Shown here: one piece after another, positions 8,353-15,799 of the stretch | Layout: every line of letters starts with the position of its first letter | How positions within the stretch are numbered: position 1 is the first letter of the stretch | NCBI RefSeq assembly: GCF_001598335.1 | Contig: NZ_BCYT01000006.1 | Span: forward strand, 124,001 to 188,000 | Length of the DNA stretch: 64,000 nucleotides | Reading direction: 5' to 3' | From: Sphingobium abikonense NBRC 16140 | GTDB taxonomy: Bacteria; Pseudomonadota; Alphaproteobacteria; Sphingomonadales; Sphingomonadaceae | Notes under the pieces: generated by a model | Told to the model about the DNA's origin: nothing | Seen by the model: only the letters and a program-made list of their open reading frames with translations | The model's database searches: none | Position numbers and translations under genes: made by a program

Positions 8353-8881
8353 CGGCTTCCCTCATCATTTGCAGCGCGACGCGCACGGATCCTATCCTCA
8401 CAGGAACACGACCAATAGCGCCGAAATGCGATACATGGCGGCGGAGAAGTCCGCCCCGCCGCATGCAAGCGAAGTAGACAAGGCCGTCCTCCTGACCGTC
8501 CGGCGCCGCTCCGGCATAGCCCGTGACGGCAAGCGCCACATCGGCGTTTGAATAGTCGAGTGCGCCGCGCACCATCGCTTCGGCGATTTGTTCGCTCACA
8601 GCACCATGTTCCGCCAATTGTTCCTGACGGACGCCCAGCATCGCGCACTTGGCCTCCTTGTTATAGGTGACAAAGGCCCGGTCGAAAGCATGGCTGGCAC
8701 CCTCCACATCGGTTAGGAGGGAAGCGATTAGGCCGCCGGTGCAGCTTTCGGCCGTCGCCAGTGTCAGCCCCGCCTTGCAACAGGCTTCGAGCAGGGCTGC
8801 CGCATTCCTTTCGACGTCTTCAGGCAAAAGGGGTGACAGCGTTTTAGCCTTACCGTCACGGGAATTGGGATGATCACCCAT
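8339..8881 (-). CDS. CinA C-terminal-type nicotinamide-nucleotide amidohydrolase
   Basis: A 180-residue stand-alone CinA C-terminal domain protein (PncC type), which deamidates NMN to nicotinate mononucleotide. Family marks are TLATAESCTGGLIASLLTD near residue 40, FVTYNKEAKCAMLGV, the EQIAEAMVRGALDYSNADVALAVTGYAGP-like block and GLVYFACM. There is no N-terminal MoCF domain. It overlaps the NAD synthase start by 14 nt; both steps belong to pyridine nucleotide recycling, which supports the NMN deamidase reading over a competence role. Confidence 0.9.
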   Translation of the reverse strand: MGDHPNSRDGKAKTLSPLLPEDVERNAAALLEACCKAGLTLATAESCTGGLIASLLTDVEGASHAFDRAFVTYNKEAKCAMLGVRQEQLAEHGAVSEQIAEAMVRGALDYSNADVALAVTGYAGAAPDGQEDGLVYFACMRRGGLLRRHVSHFGAIGRVPVRIGSVRVALQMMREAVDQP

Positions 8882-9051
8882 GCTCGATACCTACCTCCAA
8901 ATCATCCACCGCGCGCCGTCTTTGGTTCAGATCATGACGCGCTGCTTCGCCTGAAACGAACGTCTGGGCGATCCTGTTCGCGGCCCGACGTCCTGGCCCA
9001 CTGACGCATGTTAAGGATGGTCCGCTTTCTGAGCTTTTAGCGCGCCGGCAA

Positions 9052-9077
9052 GGAACAGGCCGGCGCCTTCGGCCGCT
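9052..9077 (+). promoter_or_regulatory. Possible EcfG-type promoter (GGAAC-N17-CGCT)
   Basis: GGAAC matches the -35 consensus of general-stress EcfG sigma factors; with a 17-nt spacer the -10 would be CGCT rather than CGTT, one mismatch. It lies 35 bp before the SRPBCC gene start, a suitable distance. Suggestive only. Confidence 0.35.
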
Positions 9078-9111
9078 TGACCGCTATAGCTTTGAGCAAG
9101 GAGCCGGAAGC

Positions 9112-9705
9112 ATGGGCACGGACCTCACAGATATTCAGCATCGGGATGCACCAGTCACCACATCGAAAGATTCAGATCGGGCCGCGGCCGCCGCTGAAGA
9201 AATTCGTGCGCCCAAGGGTGACAGCCTGGTCGGCAAGACCGTCACGATCAACCGCCCGCGCCAAGAGCTTTACGACTATTGGCGCGCGCTGGCGCAACTG
9301 CCTGAATTCATGGAAAATGTGGAGCGGGTCGAACCGATGGGCGGCAATCGCTACCGCTGGACGGTGAAAGCGCCGGCAGGTCGCACTGTAGAATGGGTTG
9401 CCGCCGTCACTGAGGACAGGCCGGGTGCAGTTATCGCCTGGACCTCGGAAGAAGATGCGGACGTCGCCAACAGCGGTCGCGTCGAATTTCGCGATGCGCC
9501 GGGCGGCCGCGGCACCTGGGTTACGGCGACGCTTCTCTACGATCCGCCTGCAGGCATCGTGGGTAAAGTGATTGCGAAGCTGTTTCAGCGTGAGCCGGCG
9601 ATCCAGGTTCGCCGCGATCTTCGCCGGTTCAAGCAATTGATGGAAACGGGGGAGGTGGCAACCGGCGCTTGGACTCAGGCGCAACGGGCCGAGGAGATGA
9701 ACTGA
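9112..9705 (+). CDS. SRPBCC family protein (polyketide cyclase/dehydrase-like)
   Basis: A 197-residue protein with a START/SRPBCC ligand-binding fold at about 45-175: [47 protein letters not shown], a [20 protein letters not shown] strand pair and a long C-terminal helix with a Leu-rich [15 protein letters not shown] end, common in alphaproteobacterial stress operons. The first 40 residues are polar and disordered-looking. A clean ribosome site (AAGGAG) stands 9 nt upstream of the ATG. It is the first gene of a tight five-gene operon; its stop overlaps the dehydrogenase ATG by one base. Ligand unknown. Confidence 0.85.
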   Translation: MGTDLTDIQHRDAPVTTSKDSDRAAAAAEEIRAPKGDSLVGKTVTINRPRQELYDYWRALAQLPEFMENVERVEPMGGNRYRWTVKAPAGRTVEWVAAVTEDRPGAVIAWTSEEDADVANSGRVEFRDAPGGRGTWVTATLLYDPPAGIVGKVIAKLFQREPAIQVRRDLRRFKQLMETGEVATGAWTQAQRAEEMN

Positions 9706-10898
9706 TGCGCGCACTGACATGGCATGGCAAGCATGACGTCCGCGTCGATAGCGTCCCCGATCCCGAAATCGTGAACCCGCGCGATGCGATCATCCGCATT
9801 ACCTCGACGGCGATCTGCGGGTCCGACCTGCACCTTTATGACGGCTATATTCCCTCGATGAAGGCGGGAGATATATTGGGTCACGAGTTCATGGGCGAAG
9901 TGGTGGAAACCGGTTCCGGCTCTACCTTGCGCAAAGGGCAGCGCGTCGTCGTGCCCTTCACGATCTCTTGCGGGTCGTGCTTTCATTGTTCGAAGCACCA
10001 ATACTCCGCCTGCGATAATGGTTTGCCCGCCGACAATCAGGATATCGCCCAGGCCGCCTATGGACAGCCGATGGCCGGCCTGTTTGGTTACAGCCACATG
10101 ACCGGCGGCTATGCCGGCGGGCAGGCTGAATATGTCCGTGTGCCTTTTTCCGATGTCGGGCCCATCGTCATCCCGGACGGAGTGGAGGACGACAAGGTCC
10201 TGTTCCTGTCGGATATCCTGCCGACAGGATGGCAGGCTGCCGAATATGCGCAGATAGAACCGGGCGATACGGTTGCTGTCTGGGGTTGCGGCCCGGTCGG
10301 GCTTTTCGCCGTCCAGTCCGCCTTCTTGATGGGGGCGGAGCGCGTGATTGCAATCGACCATTTCCCCCATCGGCTTGAACTGGCGAAGCGCTTCGGCGCC
10401 GAAACGATCAATTTTGAAGAGACAAAGACTTATGAAGCGCTGCTGGAAATGACCGGCGGCATCGGGCCCGACGCCTGCATAGACGCGGTCGGGCTGGAAG
10501 CGCATGGTTTCTTCGCCGACAATGTATGGGACCAGATCAAGGTCTCAACCTTCACGGGTACGGATCGAACCCATTCGATCCGCCAGGCGATCCTGGCCTG
10601 TCGCAAGGGCGGGCGGGTGTCCATGCCCGCCGTCTATGGTGGCTTTGTGGACAAATTTCCGCTTGGCGCATTCATGGAAAAGGGGCTGACCCTGAAGACT
10701 GGCCAGACTCATGTGCAGCATTATCTGCCCGGGCTCCTCAATGCGATCATGGAGGGCAAGATAGACACCACCTTCCTCATTTCGCACCGCATGCCGCTCG
10801 AACAGGCGGCCGAGGGCTATCGCATGTTTCATGACAAGCAGAATGAAGTGACCAAGGTCGTGTTGAAACCCGGCATGGACCTGTCTCAGGCCGCTTGA
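9705..10898 (+). CDS. Zinc-dependent alcohol dehydrogenase (formaldehyde dehydrogenase-like, MDR family)
   Basis: A 397-residue medium-chain dehydrogenase with N-terminal GroES-like and C-terminal Rossmann domains. Zinc ligands are visible: catalytic Cys in [13 protein letters not shown] and His-Glu in GHEFMGEV; a structural-zinc four-Cys lobe in [17 protein letters not shown]. The nucleotide loop is [11 protein letters not shown] with the acidic [12 protein letters not shown] strand end typical of NAD binding. Its length and insertions resemble the glutathione-independent formaldehyde dehydrogenase-like group rather than short yeast-type enzymes. The start is the ATG overlapping the SRPBCC stop; a frame 36 nt longer runs inside the upstream gene. 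Substrate unknown. Confidence 0.9.
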   Translation: MRALTWHGKHDVRVDSVPDPEIVNPRDAIIRITSTAICGSDLHLYDGYIPSMKAGDILGHEFMGEVVETGSGSTLRKGQRVVVPFTISCGSCFHCSKHQYSACDNGLPADNQDIAQAAYGQPMAGLFGYSHMTGGYAGGQAEYVRVPFSDVGPIVIPDGVEDDKVLFLSDILPTGWQAAEYAQIEPGDTVAVWGCGPVGLFAVQSAFLMGAERVIAIDHFPHRLELAKRFGAETINFEETKTYEALLEMTGGIGPDACIDAVGLEAHGFFADNVWDQIKVSTFTGTDRTHSIRQAILACRKGGRVSMPAVYGGFVDKFPLGAFMEKGLTLKTGQTHVQHYLPGLLNAIMEGKIDTTFLISHRMPLEQAAEGYRMFHDKQNEVTKVVLKPGMDLSQAA

Positions 10899-10915
10899 AA
10901 GAGAGGAAAAGCAGA

Positions 10916-11518
10916 ATGAAAATGACACCCCTGATCCTGACGCTGCCAGTCCTCGCGCTGGCTGCGTGTCAGCAGCAGCCCGCTGGCGAAACCGCTGCTG
11001 CCGGCAATGCGGCAATGCCGGGTGGTGACGCCATGATGATGGCCGGCAATAATGCCAGCGTGATGATGCCGAACGCCTCGGTCGCCGCGCCTACCGACGC
11101 GGCCGGCTATGTTGCCCAGGCGGGCGCTGCCGACCTGTTCGAAATCGAATCTTCGAAGATCGCGCTGGAAAAGAGCCAGAATAAGGCTGTGCGCGCTTTC
11201 GCGCAGATGATGATCGACCAGCACCAAAAGTCGACCGCCGACATCAAGGCCGCCGCTCAAAAGGCGGGCGTCACTGTGCAGCCGCCCGCGCTGATGGCCG
11301 ACCAGCAGCAGATACTTGAGGAGATCAAGACCGCGGACGCCGGTAACTTCGACAGCGTCTATGTGCGAAACCAACGGATGGCTCATAACGCCGCATTGGC
11401 GCTGCATCAGGGCTATGCCCGTAACGGCGACACCCCTGCACTCAAGGAGACTGCCAGCGCCGTTGCCAAAGTGGTGCAGGAGCATATCGACCATTTCGCC
11501 AGCCTGACCACAGCATGA
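10916..11518 (+). CDS. DUF4142 domain-containing lipoprotein
   Basis: A 200-residue exported protein. The N terminus MKMTPLILTLPVLALAACQQQ is a signal with a lipobox ending in Cys, predicting an outer- or inner-membrane lipoprotein. After a low-complexity Ala/Met/Asn linker comes a DUF4142 (ferritin-like, four-helix) domain from about residue 65: YVAQAGAADLFEIESSKIAL, then VRAFAQMMIDQHQKSTADIKAAAQKAG and a closing HNAALALHQGYARNGD. ATG at 10916 has GAGAGGAAA just upstream. It overlaps the following SDR by 4 nt. Members are common in stress operons; biochemical role unknown. Confidence 0.88.
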   Translation: MKMTPLILTLPVLALAACQQQPAGETAAAGNAAMPGGDAMMMAGNNASVMMPNASVAAPTDAAGYVAQAGAADLFEIESSKIALEKSQNKAVRAFAQMMIDQHQKSTADIKAAAQKAGVTVQPPALMADQQQILEEIKTADAGNFDSVYVRNQRMAHNAALALHQGYARNGDTPALKETASAVAKVVQEHIDHFASLTTA

Positions 11519-12309
11519 CGCAAATCATGAAACCCTTTGCGATCATCACCGGCGCATCGACCGGCATCGGGTTGGAACTGGCGAAAATCGCGGCGCGGGA
11601 GGGGTATGACCTGCTCGTCGTTGCAGACGAACCGCAGATCGACGCGGCTGCCGACGCGCTTCGGCAGCATGGTGGCGACGTCCGATCGGTTCAGGCCGAC
11701 CTTGCCACTTTGCAAGGCGTCGACCAATTGATCCAGGCGGCGGGCGGTCGTTCGGTGGATCTACTCTGCGCCAATGCGGGAACCGGCACGGGACATGCTT
11801 TTCTGGAACAGGATGTTGCCCAGTGGCGACGCTCGATCGACACTAATATCACCGGCACCGTCTATCTGTTGCAGAGGACGCTGCGACAAATGGTCGAGCG
11901 AAACGCGGGCAAAGTCCTGATTACCGGATCTATCGCCGGCTTTATCCCCGGCAGTTTCAACGCCGTGTATAACAGCACAAAGTCCTTCATTAACAATTTC
12001 GCCGATGCGATCCGTGACGAACTCAAGGATGCAGAGGGCGTGACGATCACGACGCTGATGCCGGGCGCGACCGATACCCAATTCTTCGCCCGCGCCGGCA
12101 TGCTCGATACCGAGGTGGGTACCCGCGAAAAAGCGGATCCGGCCAAAGTCGCGCAGGATGGTTGGGATGCGTTGATGGCGGGCAAGGCGCATATTGTTTC
12201 CGGATGGAAGAACAAGGTTCAGGCAGCCGCCGCGCATGTGACGCCCGCATCGATCCTCGCAGATCAGCACCGGAGCATGGCAGAGCCGGGCAGCGCCGAC
12301 GAGGAGTAG
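11515..12309 (+). CDS. Short-chain dehydrogenase/reductase family protein
   Basis: A 264-residue classical SDR. It has the cofactor loop TGASTGIGLELAK, an NAG motif in LLCANAGTG, and the catalytic set S (ITGSIAG), Y and K (YNSTKSFINN). Asp after the second strand is replaced by VADEPQ, leaving NAD/NADP preference unclear. The long C-terminal tail resembles DltE-like SDRs. The ATG overlaps the upstream stop; an in-frame ATG four codons later (MKPFAIITG) is also possible. Its partner dehydrogenase two genes upstream suggests shared aldehyde or ketone metabolism, but this is inference. Confidence 0.9.
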   Translation: MTQIMKPFAIITGASTGIGLELAKIAAREGYDLLVVADEPQIDAAADALRQHGGDVRSVQADLATLQGVDQLIQAAGGRSVDLLCANAGTGTGHAFLEQDVAQWRRSIDTNITGTVYLLQRTLRQMVERNAGKVLITGSIAGFIPGSFNAVYNSTKSFINNFADAIRDELKDAEGVTITTLMPGATDTQFFARAGMLDTEVGTREKADPAKVAQDGWDALMAGKAHIVSGWKNKVQAAAAHVTPASILADQHRSMAEPGSADEE

Positions 12310-12317
12310 GAGAGGGC

Positions 12318-12506
12318 ATGATGACGAACAAGAAAGTCGACAATGGGGACATGGCAAAAACGCCGGAAGGCCCCCTGAAAGATCCGCTGCCCGGGCATGA
12401 GCAGGCCGACACCCGCACGTCGGGTGGCCAACCGCCCGAACAGGTCGAGGACCGTCCGATGGTCGGCAAAGTCAGGCCGGAGGATTATCCCGAGCGCGCG
12501 GGATAA
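12318..12506 (+). CDS. 62-residue hydrophilic hypothetical protein
   Basis: A small Pro/Asp/Glu/Lys-rich protein (MMTNKKVDNGDMAKTPEG...) ending VRPEDYPERAG, with no membrane segment or cysteine, probably disordered. GGAGAGGG directly upstream of the tandem ATG codons and its place 8 nt after the SDR stop support translation as the last gene of the operon. I do not recognise the family. Confidence 0.6.
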   Translation: MMTNKKVDNGDMAKTPEGPLKDPLPGHEQADTRTSGGQPPEQVEDRPMVGKVRPEDYPERAG

Positions 12507-12564
12507 GCAGAGTGTCGCATCCTCAATGAACGCAAAGTCGTTATGCCGCCGCTGATACTTGATA

Positions 12565-13371
12565 TCAGGGTCTAGCGACCAAGGCGTGCATATCCGTATC
12601 GAGCCTGACCCGCGCCGGGCCATTGATCAACCAACACTCGCCAGCACGCCATGGCGTGCCATCGATCGTACCGGATCCGGAAATTGGCGTAAACCAGGTG
12701 TCAGCCTGCTCGAACCAGATGGTATCGCCCGCCGTCCCCACCCTGCTCTCCACCGTGAATGGGGCGGTAGGCGGTTTGAGAAGGACATGATCGGCCGCCG
12801 GCGGTACATGTTGTTCTTCTAAGGCATAGGGTTCCGGCCGGCTCACCGAAATGCCATCCTCCAGATGTAGGCCTCTGGGACGGCCATAATCATATAGGCG
12901 GTAGGTGACGTCGCTATTCTGCTGGATTTCAACCAGGGCTATGCCGCCACCGATCGCATGAATGGTGCCCGCCGGGATATAGTAGAAACTGCCCGGCTGC
13001 ACCGGCCTCCAATCGATCAGTTCCTCGATCGATCCGTCCAGGGCAGCGGACCGTAAACCATCATGGCTGACAGGACGGACCAGGCCTATTCCCAGCTGGG
13101 CATCCCCCTGGGTATCGAGCACGTACCAGCATTCGGATTTTCCGCTGCGCAAGTTTCGGGCGCGGGCTTGATCATCATCGGGATGAACCTGGATCGAAAG
13201 TCGTTCGCTGGTGAACAGATATTTGATCAGCAGAGGCTGGTGGCGATCGTCCGGGCCGGTAAACCAGACCTCGCCAATCCGCTGTCCGGGAGCTGCTTCA
13301 TAGAGTTCGGGAATATCTTCCCTGCCCCACGGCTTCTCGACAATATGAGCGGTCAGTCGATGGGATGTCAC
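12565..13371 (-). CDS. manA: Mannose-6-phosphate isomerase, class I
   Basis: A 268-residue type I phosphomannose isomerase interconverting mannose-6-phosphate and fructose-6-phosphate. It shows KPWGRED, the zinc-site strand LSIQVHPDDDQAR (Gln and His ligands), the glutamate of AGTIHAIGGGIALVEIQQNSDVTYRLYDYGR with its downstream His ligand, and a C-terminal cupin half. This is the short form of the family. The start is a GTG that overlaps the fructokinase stop (GTGA); a longer open frame upstream is antisense-like shadow inside the fructokinase gene. Together the pair would feed mannose and fructose into glycolysis. Confidence 0.92.
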   Translation of the reverse strand: MTSHRLTAHIVEKPWGREDIPELYEAAPGQRIGEVWFTGPDDRHQPLLIKYLFTSERLSIQVHPDDDQARARNLRSGKSECWYVLDTQGDAQLGIGLVRPVSHDGLRSAALDGSIEELIDWRPVQPGSFYYIPAGTIHAIGGGIALVEIQQNSDVTYRLYDYGRPRGLHLEDGISVSRPEPYALEEQHVPPAADHVLLKPPTAPFTVESRVGTAGDTIWFEQADTWFTPISGSGTIDGTPWRAGECWLINGPARVRLDTDMHALVARP

Positions 13372-14291
13372 GTGAAAGCCTTTTCCTGAGCCGCTATGGC
13401 CAGGGCGATGGTCCCCAACGGCCCCGCCTGGTTGCCCAGTACCGGTGCGACGATATAGGGCTCGTCCATCGGAAGAGCCATATAGCCATTCAGGCTGCCG
13501 CGCAGCGCTCCCTCGATCCTTTCGAGGAGATGGGGCTGGTGCGCCAGCACGCCGCCGCCCATGGCGATGCGCACCGGTCCTGCGGTGTAGACGAGTGCAT
13601 GAAGCATCTTGGCCAGACTGTCGATAATAGGATTCCAAACAGGGTCGTCGCGCGCGATATGTTCCAGGGATCGACCTTGCAGCCGGGCGATGAGGGCGGG
13701 CCCAGAGGCGAGCCCTTCCACGCAATCGTCATGATAGGGACAAAGACTGGAAAAGTCGTCGCCAGCCATCAGCGGCACGCGGATATGGCCCGCTTCGCTA
13801 TGACCGATGCCGCGCGTCGGGAAACCATGCACGACCAAGCCAACGCCGATCCCCGTCCCAACGGTGACATAGGCAAAGTCCCGCAGGCCCTGACCGCTGC
13901 CCCAGCGAATCTCAGCCATGGCCGCGCCGTTGACGTCCGTATCGAATCCCCAGGGAACGTCGAAGGACCTGGTCAGCGCGCTAACAAGGTCAGTGCCCGA
14001 CCATCCAGGTTTCGGTGTCGACAGAACGTGGCCATAGCTAGGTGAAACGGGGTCGATATCGATCGGACCGAACGCCCCGATTCCCAAGGCTTCAAACCCT
14101 TCGCCGTCATGCCAATCCTGCAGCACCATCACTATTGCCGACAGCGTTTCTTCCGGCGAACGAGTGGGGATCGTACGCTGGTCCAATATCTCGTTTGGCC
14201 CTGATGCGAGCGTGCAGATGCATTTGGTGCCGCCAAGCTCTATCCCGCCATAGCGTCGTATGTCAGAAGGCGGCACAGCGCGCTCAGACAT
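13368..14291 (-). CDS. ROK family fructokinase
   Basis: A 307-residue sugar kinase of the ROK family. The phosphate loop YGGIELGGTKCICTL, catalytic Asp in FDTDVNGAAMAE, GTGIGVGLV adenosine loop and the zinc-binding segment GHIRVPLMAGDDFSSLCPYHDDCVEGLASGPA identify the YdhR-like fructokinase branch. The ATG at 14291 is preceded by AGAAGGG; a TTG ten codons upstream is less likely. Its stop overlaps the GTG of the mannose-6-phosphate isomerase gene, so the products are coupled. Confidence 0.9.
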   Translation of the reverse strand: MSERAVPPSDIRRYGGIELGGTKCICTLASGPNEILDQRTIPTRSPEETLSAIVMVLQDWHDGEGFEALGIGAFGPIDIDPVSPSYGHVLSTPKPGWSGTDLVSALTRSFDVPWGFDTDVNGAAMAEIRWGSGQGLRDFAYVTVGTGIGVGLVVHGFPTRGIGHSEAGHIRVPLMAGDDFSSLCPYHDDCVEGLASGPALIARLQGRSLEHIARDDPVWNPIIDSLAKMLHALVYTAGPVRIAMGGGVLAHQPHLLERIEGALRGSLNGYMALPMDEPYIVAPVLGNQAGPLGTIALAIAAQEKAFT

Positions 14292-14503
14292 ACCAGCGAC
14301 CCTTCTGGTCCATTTTGACAAAACCCGCCAATGTCGACGAGCCAGAGGCGGGGGTCCGCGTTCCGATGCGACCGGGCAAACAGAATGACATCATTCGCCG
14401 ACCCTAGGCATAGAGGCGGAAGCGCGCAATGCGCGGAAGGGGGATCGAACGCCGCAGCGCCGCCCCGCGGCAGCATGCGGGTCCGGCCCCAACTTAGCGG
14501 GGG

Positions 14504-14731
14504 TCAATCGCGGCCGAGTTGCGCCTTCAACGCGTCGATCCGTTTCGAGGCCTCCGCCTTGCTGAGCGTGGCAGCGGGCGGTTCGACTCCCGCCTCTTCG
14601 CACAGGGTCGTAAGATAGGACGCCTGGGCGCCCGTCATGGGGTCATCGCCCGACACCCAGGCATCGGGATCCTTTTCTGCATTCGAGCCAGGATGTTCGT
14701 CGAGTTTGGGATTGTCGAGAGGTTGGGTCAC
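14504..14731 (-). CDS. DUF3072 domain-containing small protein
   Basis: A 75-residue protein whose core SGDDPMTGAQASYLTTLCEEAG is the DUF3072 signature; a short helical tail rich in Lys and Ala follows. Function unknown; homologues are often stress-induced. No ATG is available near the N terminus. I prefer the GTG at 14731 because the frame's upstream TTG (14770) lies within the -10 element of an EcfG-type promoter and would precede the transcript start. It follows the amidinohydrolase on the same strand and may also be read from that transcript. Confidence 0.72.
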   Translation of the reverse strand: MTQPLDNPKLDEHPGSNAEKDPDAWVSGDDPMTGAQASYLTTLCEEAGVEPPAATLSKAEASKRIDALKAQLGRD

Positions 14732-14768
14732 GGCTACGGTTCCAATGTTCTTGCTTCGTTCTGACGAC

Positions 14769-14793
14769 AACGTCGCTTCAGCCTGAACGTTCC
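14769..14793 (-). promoter_or_regulatory. EcfG-type general stress promoter (GGAAC-N16-CGTT)
   Basis: On the minus strand, GGAAC (14793-14789) and CGTT (14772-14769) are separated by exactly 16 nt, an unmismatched fit to the alphaproteobacterial EcfG consensus. It overlaps the last codons of the amidinohydrolase gene and would give a leader of about 30 nt before the DUF3072 GTG. Confidence 0.75.
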
Positions 14794-15710
14794 CTTTCTA
14801 ATGACGTTGCTCGGCGCAGCGGCTGCGTAAGACAGTGAATGCCGCCGCCGCAGGCTGCGAACTGGGAAATATCGACCTCGGTCACATCATAGTCAGCGGC
14901 GCGCAGAATGGGCGCGACGATGCCGTCCGTGCGCGCGACAATATGTCTGTCCCCCAGTGAAAGAATATTGCAATCCAGCGTGGAAGCTGCGCTGTCCGGC
15001 ACGGCTATGATGGAAACGCCCCGTGCCCTTACAGCGGCCAGAAAGCCCGGGTCCAGCAAATCGACGCAGGCAATCGCCTCGTCCCTGTCGACCATGCAGA
15101 ATATGGTGTCTAAATGCAGATTGTCGGCGTGAAAGGGGCAAATGAGCACCTCCCAGCCTGCAGCTCGAAATGGAGCGGAAAAGTCATTTATCCCGGCGGC
15201 CGTGCTGCGTTCGCCCGACATGCCGATCAGCAGGAGTCCTTCGCGGGCGACGCAAATATCACCTCCCTCGATCGTGCCCGCTCGAATGTTTCGCACAAGC
15301 GCATCGGAGGCGCCAAGATGCTGGATCAGCCGATCGACTTCGGGCCGCCGGTGAAGCATGGCCGGATTTAGCGCCACCATTCCCCAGGGCGTGGATACGC
15401 CGACGTCCCGTGTGAAGCACATATCCGGCAGGGTGGGGTCGGGCGTTAGGATATGACATCGCACGCCAGACCTTTGGAGCACGCGAACAAGCTCCGCATG
15501 CTGACGTTGCGCCTCGTCGATGCTCGCGACGAACCCGTGTGAAAGACTGCGGCGCGTCACGGCGCAGCAGGGAACAGGCGCCAGGAAATGCGGCGGGCAC
15601 ATCAGCACGTCGGTCAGGCGATCGGTTTCGCTCCAGACAGCATAGGGTGGTCGCGTCACGGCGAAAGGGGCGGCGAACGCTCCCAGGAACGGATCGAAAT
15701 CCAGTTTCAT
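14778..15710 (-). CDS. Dimethylargininase/arginine deiminase-like amidinohydrolase
   Basis: A 310-residue pentein of the amidinotransferase superfamily, releasing citrulline (or ornithine plus by-products) from arginine or N-methylarginines. Active-site landmarks are all visible: DMCFTRDVGV near residue 100, the EGGD motif after AGTI, the catalytic His of HADNLHLDTIF and the nucleophilic Cys of GGGIHCLTQPLRR close to the C terminus. The size suits dimethylarginine dimethylaminohydrolase-like or ornithine-producing members better than the 400-residue arginine deiminases. ATG at 15710 is supported by AGGAG; the frame extends 12 residues more without support. Confidence 0.88.
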   Translation of the reverse strand: MKLDFDPFLGAFAAPFAVTRPPYAVWSETDRLTDVLMCPPHFLAPVPCCAVTRRSLSHGFVASIDEAQRQHAELVRVLQRSGVRCHILTPDPTLPDMCFTRDVGVSTPWGMVALNPAMLHRRPEVDRLIQHLGASDALVRNIRAGTIEGGDICVAREGLLLIGMSGERSTAAGINDFSAPFRAAGWEVLICPFHADNLHLDTIFCMVDRDEAIACVDLLDPGFLAAVRARGVSIIAVPDSAASTLDCNILSLGDRHIVARTDGIVAPILRAADYDVTEVDISQFAACGGGIHCLTQPLRRATSLERERSG

Positions 15711-15731
15711 GCTGCTCTCCTGACTTTCATA

Positions 15732-15757
15732 AACACCCCGCCTCAAGGCTGCGTTCC
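15732..15757 (-). promoter_or_regulatory. EcfG-type promoter candidate (GGAAC-N17-TGTT)
   Basis: GGAAC at 15757-15753 and TGTT at 15735-15732, with a 17-nt spacer, match the EcfG consensus except for the first base of the -10. It stands just upstream of the amidinohydrolase ribosome site, so it would drive this gene and probably DUF3072. Confidence 0.55.
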
Positions 15758-15799
15758 GGAGAGATATTCGCCATAAAACCTAGGTTAGACAGTTTCCCC

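Noticed and set aside
14780..14793. TGAACGTTCC as a further LacI operator
   Set aside because: Only half the motif matches, it is far from the glycan locus, and it is explained by the GGAAC element of an EcfG promoter.
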